From the NCBI RefSeq assembly GCF_029504655.1, contig NZ_JAQFIL010000003.1, forward strand, positions 1 through 64,000: DNA of 64,000 nucleotides, given 5' to 3'. The position numbers and the translations under genes are program-made. The notes below the pieces were generated by a model. It did not search any database. It saw only the letters and a list, made by a program, of their open reading frames with translations, and was not told the origin of the DNA. The stretch is from Catalinimonas alkaloidigena (GTDB lineage: Bacteria; Bacteroidota; Bacteroidia; Cytophagales; Cyclobacteriaceae). This document shows positions 8,585-16,244 of this stretch, in pieces; the first letter of the stretch is position 1, and the number at the start of each line of letters is the position of its first letter.

Positions 8585-9685
8585 ATGAGCAGACAGGAAC
8601 TAACCACTCGTTTTGATAAAAATCTTGCCCATAATACTTATGATTTCAATAAATATAAGGAAGATGCCACTCTAATCCGAAATCTAGTAGTATACCTGGC
8701 TTTTAGTTATCAGGAAGATTTGTGGGGATACGGTACGCTAGATCCGGTGAAGTTTGCCAAACATATGGGCTATAAAGATCATAGAAGTCTCTATAAAAAA
8801 GTTAGCAGCCCCGCCCAGCTTGAAAATCTTAGCGCCGGGGAGATAAAGGAAATTAGAGAAGACACGAATGAATATATATGGGATGATTTGTTGGATAATG
8901 CCCTATATAAAATGGCTCATCAACCCTTATCACTTAGCTTTGGAGGGAGAGCGGCATCTGGTGAGAATTTCTACGGAATTAAGACCATGCTAATCCTTAC
9001 CTCTGTGAATGTTTACTTTGATGAGAAGAATCCACAGAAACGCTACTATAAGTTTAAAGCTAGTAGCGAATTTTTAAGTAATCTGTCACGATATTTTTTA
9101 ACGCTTAACCTAAAATCCTTTACTGCATTAAGGGAGAACCGTCTTCAACCCTTATACCTTTATCTTTGTAATCTAAGAGAAACCTTGAAACTCAAAAAAG
9201 AATTGGGTACTCCTGGGTTTGATTTGATTTGCAAACAAGCTGGTATAGGTGACAAAGAAGCCAAGCAGCGGAAGAAGAAAGTGAATCAAAAGCTAGGGAC
9301 AATTCAAAAAAAAGCCCCTGAACTCGGGTTACAATGGGACTGGGAGAAGAATGGTCGTTTCAATTACAAATTAGTGATCTGGTTTGAGTATCAAGACAGT
9401 GACAAGATGCTGGACCGACAACAGCATAATCTGTTCTTTATGCGAATCCTTGTGCGTTTGCTCTATCAGGAATTTTGTAAATTTCATAGCCAAGCCCAGG
9501 CACAGGATATTGAAGACAGAGTCATTTTTTATCAATGGCTTGCAAAACCAGATAAAGATTCTGATGTCAAACGTTCTGCTATATGCAACGCATTTCTTCA
9601 ACACTATGGAAAGACAATTGATGCTTATGATAATCAGGTATGGTCAGTATTCCGGTCTTTAGATCAGTTAGAAGTATTAGCTTAA
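8585..9685 (+). CDS. Plasmid-type replication initiator candidate (Rep)
   Basis: 366 residues with no recognised catalytic motif. The sequence is rich in charged and aromatic residues (DPVKFAKHMGYKDHRSLYKKVS, HQPLSLSFGGRAASGENFYGIKTMLIL, LNLKSFTALRENRLQPLYLYLCNLRETLKL) and reads like the paired winged-helix layout of iteron-binding Rep proteins. The case rests mainly on context: eight direct copies of a 17-bp iteron and one inverted copy begin 8 bp after its stop codon. Rep proteins of this kind bind iterons and open an adjacent AT-rich segment, which is also present (10046-10087). An IS ends 35 bp upstream of its start, so its native promoter may have been replaced or separated. Family membership is inferred, not proved. 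Confidence 0.72.
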   Translation: MSRQELTTRFDKNLAHNTYDFNKYKEDATLIRNLVVYLAFSYQEDLWGYGTLDPVKFAKHMGYKDHRSLYKKVSSPAQLENLSAGEIKEIREDTNEYIWDDLLDNALYKMAHQPLSLSFGGRAASGENFYGIKTMLILTSVNVYFDEKNPQKRYYKFKASSEFLSNLSRYFLTLNLKSFTALRENRLQPLYLYLCNLRETLKLKKELGTPGFDLICKQAGIGDKEAKQRKKKVNQKLGTIQKKAPELGLQWDWEKNGRFNYKLVIWFEYQDSDKMLDRQQHNLFFMRILVRLLYQEFCKFHSQAQAQDIEDRVIFYQWLAKPDKDSDVKRSAICNAFLQHYGKTIDAYDNQVWSVFRSLDQLEVLA

Positions 9686-10160
9686 ATTAATGTGTTACCT
9701 AACTGACCACCCTTAGTTCTTTTCTAGCATTCTTTGAGGTATACTACTTTCAACGGATATTTTGCTCCCCCTTAAGTGTCCTAGATACAGCTTTTCAAAT
9801 ATAAACCGTTACCTAACCGGCCACTGTTCAAGGTAAAAACTACTTGCAAAACACGATTACTGCACCTGTTACCTAACTGACCACTCTCCGTTACCCAACT
9901 AACCACCAACCGTTACCTAATCGACCACACCCCGTTACGTAATTGACCACTCTCTACTATACCGTTACCTAATTAACCACCAATAAATGCCCCGAAATTC
10001 AATTTAAAGCAAGAAGAGCTATATAAGCGTTACCTAATTAACCACCCTTTTATATATTCTCTTAAATACCTATATATAATATAATAGGTGGTCAATTACG
10101 TAACACAACAACAGGTTTTAAAGGCATATACAGAATAGCAATTTGTTTACTTAACATAAT
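9686..10160. other. Probable iteron-type origin of replication
   Basis: The iteron array is followed by a very AT-rich tract (TATATATTCTCTTAAATACC, then TATATATAATATAATA, 10048-10086) and closed by the single inverted iteron. This is the layout of iteron plasmid origins: Rep binding sites next to a DNA unwinding element. The copy facing the other way may act in autoregulation or strand loading. No clear DnaA box was identified. Confidence 0.7.
9694..10104. repeat. Iteron array: nine 17-bp repeats, consensus GTTACCTAAYTRACCAC
   Basis: Direct copies lie at 9694-9710, 9808-9824, 9868-9884, 9890-9906, 9912-9928, 9934-9950, 9964-9980 and 10029-10045. One inverted copy lies at 10088-10104. Copies 3 to 6 are spaced exactly 22 bp start to start, or two helical turns, so bound proteins would sit on one DNA face. 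Copy 7 follows 30 bp later. Changes cluster at the centre of the repeat (for example ACCTAACCGG, ACGTAATTGA), while the TTAC and CCAC ends are kept. The array directly follows the rep gene. Confidence 0.93.
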
Positions 10161-10442
10161 CTTTATTATATAACCTATATTGCACGGACTAAATTTGGGG
10201 AAGTGTTAGAAATTGTAAAAAAGAAAAAATGTTGCGGCCTAACGGTGCGGATATAGGAACTATATGCGCGAAAATAAACTGCCGAATCTGCATATCTGGC
10301 CGACGCTATCCCTAGCAAGTTGCTCCTCAGCAGAGCTTGATCCGTTTCACGCGGCAATGCTAAAGTACATTTTGCAACTCAAAAAAACAAACCTCATAAA
10401 GCAATAACCCTAACAATAACATTTGTTAGTTAGAGCTAGATA
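10161..10442. other. Non-coding stretch after the origin with a GC-richer core
   Basis: No supported gene. Within AT-rich surroundings, 10225-10355 is noticeably GC-richer (GCGGCCTAACGGTGCGG, GGCCGACGCTATCCC, TTTCACGCGGCAATGC). It could hold a small RNA or remnant sequence; nothing decisive is visible. Confidence 0.3.
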
Positions 10443-10721
10443 TTAAGCTACTTGTGAAATAGCTATATCCTCCAATTGGTCAAAACGGCAAACGTTTACC
10501 TTCCAGCATTCTACATTCTTACTGTGTTGCGTTTGCTGAACACACTGAATCAATGCCATTACATCTTCGTACCATCTGATTTGTACGCTAAGAATGTCAA
10601 ATTTGATATAGACCTGAACCGGTTTTGTTATCCATTTCAGCATATAGCTTTCAAACTTATCCCAGTTTGCAAAACTAACACTCCCTATAAATTGATTTTG
10701 ATACACTATTATTACCCTCAT
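10443..10721 (-). CDS. Small hypothetical protein
   Basis: 92 residues, starting MRVIIVYQNQFIGSVSF and containing aromatic and charged residues in a believable mix (NWDKFESYMLKWITKPVQVYIKFDILSVQIRW). No family was recognised. It lies between the replication module and the sensor kinase gene. An opposing frame of similar length covers the same bases (10476-10751), so coding status is uncertain. The minus-strand version looks more protein-like because it has fewer runs of aromatic and low-complexity residues. Confidence 0.3.
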   Translation of the reverse strand: MRVIIVYQNQFIGSVSFANWDKFESYMLKWITKPVQVYIKFDILSVQIRWYEDVMALIQCVQQTQHSKNVECWKVNVCRFDQLEDIAISQVA

Positions 10722-10859
10722 AAAAATTGGTATTTACTTCATAGAGGGTAATTTGTCTATACTGACTAATAAGTTCAATCAGCAATTACTGGTATTATAG
10801 TACTTGTATTTATGTATTTTTGCCAACAGGCACTCACGATTAGTTTGAAATGGAATTTA

Positions 10860-13079
10860 TCAGATAGCGACTTTGATACGATTCATCAGATCTATTTTAC
10901 TGTTTACTTCTACTTTGTTGAAAATATTTTGGACATGCTTTGATACAGTTCCACTCGATATATGAAGCTGCTCTGCAATGGTATGGTAAGTTAGACCCTG
11001 AGCAATTAGCTTCACTATTTCAACCTCTCTTAACGTGAGATTATACTTTTGGCAATTTTCTTCAAAACTATTTTTTTCTAAACTACTGTGATCGACAACC
11101 CCCTGATTTTGAATAGCTTTAAAAACCTGGGAGACTATAGCATTTTTTTGTTTTATTTGATTATTCAGGACCGAATCAATTTTATATATCAATTCGTTTA
11201 TTGAGAATGGTTTCTCCAGATAATCCACTGCTCCTAATGACAAACCTTTCAGCTTATCCTTTTTACCGGTTCTTGCAGTCAGAAAAATGAAGGGTACATG
11301 GCCAAACTCTTTTCTTTCTGATACAATCTGATAAAATTTAAATCCATCTATAGAGTCCATCATTACGTCGGATACTATTAGGTCCAGATCCTTGAGGTTA
11401 TCCAGCTTTCGCAAAGCTTCTGTACCACTTTTAGCAATGTATACATTATAATGCTTTTTGAGCTTGACAGATAAGTAATTAAGCATGGATAGATTATCCT
11501 CAACAACAAGTATGGAAAGTAGTTCACTGTCATAAATACTGTCCTCGGGAATTGGACTACTCATCTGCACCCGTATATTTCCACTATCACTTATGCTTTT
11601 GGTTGCTTCCGCTACATTAGCTTGAGATCTAGGTAAAATAATAGTAACCGTTGATCCTGGAGTATCACTTTCATTGGCTGTTTTACTTTGAACAGCGATA
11701 GAACCCTCTAGACCATCTATTATCTTTTTGACAATTGAGAGCCCCATTCCCAAGCCCTGTGCATTTTTTTTCTGCTTATTGATCTGGAAATATGGCTCAA
11801 ATATTTTGTTTTGCATATCGGAAGGTATTCCTATACCATTATCAGCAATGGAAAAAATAATATCACCATTCTTCTCATATAGTTTTACTTTAATCTCCCC
11901 TTTCTTTTCAGTATACTTTATAGCATTTTCAATAAGATTATTAACTACTCTACCTATTGCCTCTGAAGAAGCCTGAATCAAAATATTATCCTCTATATTT
12001 TCATGAATTCGGATATTTTTATGTTGTGCCAGTGATTTGAATAACACCAGACTATTCTTCAAGCTCAAACTGAAGTCAACACTTTCAGAGTAATCATATA
12101 TCTCTATTCCTTTTTCAAAACGCTCCAGGTCAAAGAGGTTGGTGATATCTTTAGTCAGCTTTTCCGTGTTGAACTTGACTACAGCCAACTCTTCGTTGAT
12201 CCCGTATTTATTAATGTACTCATCTAAATAGTTATTGATCAGTGTAAGAGGTGTTTTGGTTTCATGCGTTAGATTGATAAGCGTATTGGTTTTTTGCTCA
12301 TTGATATCCACCAGCTTTTTCGTTCTGTCTTCCACCTTCTTCTGAAGTTCTTTGTTCAATTTTTGTAGTTTCTGTTCGGATATTTTGAGCCTACGGTGTT
12401 CAAATTTAGCGTTATACACAGAAGAACGGATGTACGTAATTGTCATCACCAGGAACCCCGCATTGGTCATGCATACCTCTAACACCTGGCTACCATTAAA
12501 ATAGGTAATGATGGGCAAGGAAATCCAGAAGGCTAATGCAAGGTAGACCGATATAATTCTTTCCTTAAACAGACTGCCATACTCACCCTCAGGTGAGTTT
12601 CTGTACTTTTTTCTTACCGCCTTGGTGATATTAAAAATGAATACCAGGCAGTAGATGAAAGGAACCACTACAAATAGCTTTCTGCTTAGTGTCAAATTAT
12701 CAGTCAGCAGATATGGCACTATAAAAGTGGCAATAAAGGGCAGGAACACAAAGTTAAACGTTCCGTATATAGCAAACCATCTGAAATGCTCCAGGTTAAA
12801 AGCTTTATAAAAGTAAAAGGCAAAATACATGGACATGATAATAGCAGAAGTATAAGCCATAATATTTTGCGCAATAATGGGTATGGGAATGTTATCTGCC
12901 GGAAACAACCCACCCATCACATTGTACTGTATCAATAAATACAATAAGATAAGATACCACAGACGGCTTTTTTCGCTTGGCCTTTCTAAAAAATAGATTA
13001 GTTGAAAGAATAAGATTACCAACTCAAGCATTATAATTGAGAAAGTAATCATGTGCATTTCGGTACCAGGCACATACAT
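10860..13079 (-). CDS. Membrane hybrid histidine kinase with fused receiver and LuxR-type HTH output
   Basis: 739 residues. The first 225 or so contain about seven hydrophobic segments. A coiled coil follows (RRLKISEQKLQKLNKELQKKVEDRTKKL, 228-255), then a HisKA domain with the phospho-acceptor in NLTHETKTPLTLINNYL (His272) and a HATPase domain with N box (NNLIENAIKYTEKKGEI), G1 (DNGIGIP) and G2 (GLGMGLSIVKKIIDG). A receiver domain has phospho-acceptor Asp571 in LIVSDVMMDSIDG and conserved Lys in YLEKPFSINELI. The C-terminus is a NarL/LuxR helix-turn-helix (LTLREVEIVKLIAQGLTYHTIAEQLHISSGTVSKHVQNIF). Sensor, kinase, receiver and DNA-binding output thus lie in one membrane-tethered chain, a one-protein phosphorelay. 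The stimulus is unknown. A GNAT gene lies just upstream on the same strand. Confidence 0.93.
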   Translation of the reverse strand: MYVPGTEMHMITFSIIMLELVILFFQLIYFLERPSEKSRLWYLILLYLLIQYNVMGGLFPADNIPIPIIAQNIMAYTSAIIMSMYFAFYFYKAFNLEHFRWFAIYGTFNFVFLPFIATFIVPYLLTDNLTLSRKLFVVVPFIYCLVFIFNITKAVRKKYRNSPEGEYGSLFKERIISVYLALAFWISLPIITYFNGSQVLEVCMTNAGFLVMTITYIRSSVYNAKFEHRRLKISEQKLQKLNKELQKKVEDRTKKLVDINEQKTNTLINLTHETKTPLTLINNYLDEYINKYGINEELAVVKFNTEKLTKDITNLFDLERFEKGIEIYDYSESVDFSLSLKNSLVLFKSLAQHKNIRIHENIEDNILIQASSEAIGRVVNNLIENAIKYTEKKGEIKVKLYEKNGDIIFSIADNGIGIPSDMQNKIFEPYFQINKQKKNAQGLGMGLSIVKKIIDGLEGSIAVQSKTANESDTPGSTVTIILPRSQANVAEATKSISDSGNIRVQMSSPIPEDSIYDSELLSILVVEDNLSMLNYLSVKLKKHYNVYIAKSGTEALRKLDNLKDLDLIVSDVMMDSIDGFKFYQIVSERKEFGHVPFIFLTARTGKKDKLKGLSLGAVDYLEKPFSINELIYKIDSVLNNQIKQKNAIVSQVFKAIQNQGVVDHSSLEKNSFEENCQKYNLTLREVEIVKLIAQGLTYHTIAEQLHISSGTVSKHVQNIFNKVEVNSKIDLMNRIKVAI

Positions 13080-13106
13080 AGGCTATAGGTTAAGTAAGCT
13101 TGTTTC

Positions 13107-13676
13107 TTAATTTCTTCTCAGCTGGTAGAGTGGAAAGGAAAAATCTAGCTCATTGAATATCTCAAAGTCATACTTTTTGTACCAGGGCAAATTCCTCAGC
13201 GTTGAAGTCTCCAGATAAATAGGTCGTGCTTTTTGATCGCACCTATCTAATACTTCCTGCATAAATGCACTTCCGATTCCCTGATTTTGCTGTTTGGGAT
13301 CTACTCCTATATACCACAAATAGTAGTATGGCTCTTTCGGATGGTTTTGATGTACTAAGGCTTCTCTTTTTAGCACCTTTCCTACCCTATTAAGTCCAAT
13401 ACAGCCAGTGGCCAGTTTAGCATCCCATAATACTGATTTGAAAGTAGTTTTCTTTTTTTCAGGCAATAAGATCAGAGCACAGGCATTGAGATCATCTGAT
13501 ATCCAGGTCTCGCCAAAAGCGTTACAGATATTATAGGAATAATCAACCAACCCTTTAATCCTGTCCAGCCGTTTGTTATCGTTTTTGATTACATAATTGG
13601 TGCTTTTATTATCTGCAAAAGCTTTGCTAAGTATTTCTACTATACGTGACTTATGAGTGCTATTTGCTACTTTCAT
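13107..13676 (-). CDS. GNAT-family N-acetyltransferase
   Basis: 189 residues. The acetyl-CoA-binding motif A is clear (LWYIGVDPKQQNQGIGSAFMQEVLDRCDQ, about 126-154; Q/R-x-x-G-x-G/A reads NQGIGS). It is followed by the beta5/alpha4 part (PIYLETSTLRNLPWYKKYDFEIFNELDF). The substrate is unknown. The gene is 27 bp upstream of the hybrid kinase on the same strand, so co-transcription is possible. No toxin-type partner (DUF1778/RHH antitoxin) is visible, so a toxin-antitoxin role is unlikely. Confidence 0.88.
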   Translation of the reverse strand: MKVANSTHKSRIVEILSKAFADNKSTNYVIKNDNKRLDRIKGLVDYSYNICNAFGETWISDDLNACALILLPEKKKTTFKSVLWDAKLATGCIGLNRVGKVLKREALVHQNHPKEPYYYLWYIGVDPKQQNQGIGSAFMQEVLDRCDQKARPIYLETSTLRNLPWYKKYDFEIFNELDFSFPLYQLRRN

Positions 13677-13977
13677 GGAAAGTTATATAGGTTTTTTGTG
13701 AAAAGTATGCAATAAAGCCAGAGAAGCTTATTAATTCAACTAAGACCGCTATTTTCATATTATTACAAAGGTGTACATTAGAATAGTACAAATGTTCAAT
13801 AAAGGACTTTACTAAAGGTTTCAGTATATGTGGTAAGGTCAATTGTATACCCCTCCCTTCTTACAATCATTTTAGTGTACACCAGAAACCGGCCACACCC
13901 GGACCTACAGGCCTACGCACAAAACATACCAGCCTTAAATGTTTCACGCGGTGACCGTCACTTTTAATCATTTTATC

Positions 13978-14546
13978 ATGAAGTCATTAACACAAAACAA
14001 TCAGCCCAACAAGCAACGTCAGATCATCTTCCCATCGAGCATCGCCGAAATCCGAGTCTCTTACTTCTCCAAAATATCTGATACAGACCGTCCTAAGGTC
14101 ACCAGCTCACAGGATGCTCATGAGATTTTCCGTGCCCGATGGAAAAAGTCTCGCATTGGCTATGTTGAAGAATTTAAAGCGATGCTCCTCAACCGTGCCA
14201 ACGGCGTGCCATCAATATCTCCCTGGGTGGAGTTGCCGGCTGTTTGGCTGATCCTAAGGTAATCTTTGCAGCCGCTCTCAAGGTTAACAGCTCGGCCGTT
14301 TCGGTTGCTCACAATCACCCTTCCGGGAACCACGTTCCATCAAAAGCAGATATAGACCTGACGCGCAAACTCAAGCAAGAAGAGCAATTTCTGGATCTTC
14401 CAATTTTAGATCATCTGATTTTAAGCAAAGAGAGCTACTATAGCTTTGCTGCCACCTTGGAAAGGACGAGGGGTTTCTTTAGCCCTTTTTTTCTATTTGC
14501 CCCAACTTCAATTCATATACATGTAAAATTAACCCTAACTTTATAG
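13978..14546 (+). pseudogene. RadC-like JAB/MPN-domain protein gene, frameshifted
   Basis: The first part (MKSLTQNNQPNKQRQIIFPS, then SQDAHEIFRARWKKSRIGYVEEFKAMLLNRAN) runs to about 14200 in one frame. The remainder (INISLGGVAGCLADPKVIFAAALKVNSSAVSVAHNHPSGNHVPSKADIDLTRKL, then LPILDHLILSKESYYSFA) continues in another. Together they make a RadC-type JAB domain with the metal motif HNHPSG followed by Asp. The switch lies near 14195-14215, so a single indel splits the gene. The normal end (usually SFADEG...) is also lost after SFA. RadC-like genes are frequent in Bacteroidota mobile islands. The alternatives are a sequencing error or a real decayed gene. Confidence 0.85.
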
Positions 14547-14580
14547 CATAATTTGTATAAAAATGCCCTAACTTTATGAC

Positions 14581-15939
14581 ATGTTTCAAAGGAGTATTCA
14601 TCAAGACTTAATTCAATGGCGAAATAGTAAAACTCGTAAGCCTATGGTGATAAGAGGAGCTCGCCAGGTAGGAAAAACAACTGCTATACATGCTTTTGCC
14701 AAAGAGTTTGATCAGTACCTATACTTTAACCTTGAACTTGCTGAAGATAAAGAGGTTTTCCAGGGGTTTCGGGATATAGATACACTTTTACAAGGATTAT
14801 TCTTCCTGAGGAGTAAAAAGCTGGACAAACTGGACCAGACCCTCCTATTTATAGATGAAATTCAGGAAATGCCGGAGGCGATGAACATTCTGCGTTATTT
14901 TTATGAGCAGGTGCCTGAGTTAGCCGTTATCGCAGCGGGTTCATTATTAGAAATACTTTTTAATCCGAAAGCAACTTTTCCAGTTGGTCGTGTAGAGTAC
15001 AGAGTTATCAGACCAGTTAGCTTTCCTGAGTTTTTGAAGGCAACGGGAGAAGAAGCCGCTCTGGATCAACTCCAGCAAGTGCCGATAAATGACTTTGCTC
15101 ATGAAAAGTTACTACGACTATTTCATACATATGCGCTATTGGGCGGTATGCCGGAAGTGATACAGCATTATGCCCAGTACAGAGACCTGACAGCATTAGC
15201 GCCCATTTATGAATCATTGATAGCTACTTATTTAGATGATGTAGAAAAGTATGCTAATAACGCCTCACAAATTCAGTATATCCGACATGCCATACGCTCG
15301 GTCTTTAAGGAGGCAGGACACCGCATTAAGTTTCAGGGCTTTGGCCGATCTGAATACGGTTCCAGAGAGATGGGCGAAGCACTGCGAACCATAGAAAAAG
15401 CACTGCTTATACATCTGGTTTTTCCTCAGACCAATGCCACATTACCTCTGCTACCCGATCATCGTAAATCGCCCCGGCTACAGGTATTGGATTCCGGACT
15501 TGTGAATTTCTCTCTAGGCATTCAAAAAGAAATTATCAAAACCGATGACTTGGACCAGATATACCAGGGTACTTTGATAGAACACCTGGTAGGACAAGAA
15601 ATACTGGCCAGCCAAAGTAATGTATTAAGTGGATTGCACTTCTGGGTACGGGAGAAGAAAACCTCACAGGCAGAAGTAGATTTCCTGTACCCCTATGAGC
15701 AGCAACTCATTCCGGTAGAGGTAAAATCCGGGGCTGAAGGGAAGCTACGCTCTTTACATTTATTTATGGATATGGCTCCTCATAATACAGCTGTACGCTT
15801 CTATGCAGGAAAAATCAGAATCAGTATGGCTAATACACCGGATGGTAAAACCTATAAACTCCTTAACTTGCCTTACTATCTGGTATCCCAGCTTAAAGGG
15901 TATTTGGATTGGATGAAAGAAAGACAAATTGAGGAATAA
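14581..15939 (+). CDS. AAA-family ATPase with C-terminal DUF4143 domain
   Basis: 452 residues. Walker A reads GARQVGKTT (26-34), Walker B LLFIDEIQEMP (about 95-105), and a sensor-like AVIAAGSLLE follows. The C-terminal half has the DUF4143 nuclease-like block (IEHLVGQEILASQ..LHFWVREKKTSQAEVDFLYPYEQQLIPVEVKSG), which resembles a PD-(D/E)XK core: E..D..(V)EVK. Proteins of this kind are common in mobile and defence regions, but their role is not settled. It follows the broken radC gene and precedes a type I restriction operon, separated by a terminator and about 300 bp. Confidence 0.92.
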   Translation: MFQRSIHQDLIQWRNSKTRKPMVIRGARQVGKTTAIHAFAKEFDQYLYFNLELAEDKEVFQGFRDIDTLLQGLFFLRSKKLDKLDQTLLFIDEIQEMPEAMNILRYFYEQVPELAVIAAGSLLEILFNPKATFPVGRVEYRVIRPVSFPEFLKATGEEAALDQLQQVPINDFAHEKLLRLFHTYALLGGMPEVIQHYAQYRDLTALAPIYESLIATYLDDVEKYANNASQIQYIRHAIRSVFKEAGHRIKFQGFGRSEYGSREMGEALRTIEKALLIHLVFPQTNATLPLLPDHRKSPRLQVLDSGLVNFSLGIQKEIIKTDDLDQIYQGTLIEHLVGQEILASQSNVLSGLHFWVREKKTSQAEVDFLYPYEQQLIPVEVKSGAEGKLRSLHLFMDMAPHNTAVRFYAGKIRISMANTPDGKTYKLLNLPYYLVSQLKGYLDWMKERQIEE

Positions 15940-15981
15940 GTAAATCTGAGTTGTGCAAATTAACTTTACTTAGATTTTTTT
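15937..15981 (+). terminator. Rho-independent terminator candidate after the AAA ATPase gene
   Basis: TAAGTAAA (15937-15944, including the stop codon) pairs with TTTACTTA (15965-15972), followed by GATTTTTTT. The stem is AT-rich and the loop is 20 nt, so strength is modest, but the T run and position fit. Confidence 0.5.
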
Positions 15982-16244
15982 ACACATTTTCTTTATTATA
16001 TTGGAAGCAAAATAAAGAAATATGGAGAGTGATTGTACTTACGCTAAGTGGTAAAGTTAACCTTCGTTTCTTTAACTCTTTAGCCAAATAGACACATTGA
16101 AGAATTTAATACTGAACAATTAAAAAAGTTTATTTCTCACTCTTGTTGAAGTTGAAGATTATAAGGACCTATGCAGCAGAGGAAAAAATTAAGCTTTAAA
16201 AGAATTCTAAAACTGTAGTCTAACAATAAAGTATAAAAGCATTT
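15982..16244. promoter_or_regulatory. Upstream region of the restriction-modification operon
   Basis: About 260 AT-rich bases with no gene. It must contain the hsdM promoter. No clear Bacteroidetes -7 match, operator repeat or controller-gene ORF is visible. Confidence 0.4.

Noticed and set aside
10225..10345. Possible integron attC-like site (GCCTAACG)
   Set aside because: Only one weak core box is seen; no matching GTTRRRY partner at the right distance and no integron integrase.
10476..10751. Plus-strand 91-codon ORF
   Set aside because: Overlaps a more protein-like minus-strand frame and has an unusual aromatic-rich composition; neither is certain.
13660..13842. 60-codon ORF upstream of the GNAT gene
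   Set aside because: Overlaps the GNAT start and has no recognisable feature.
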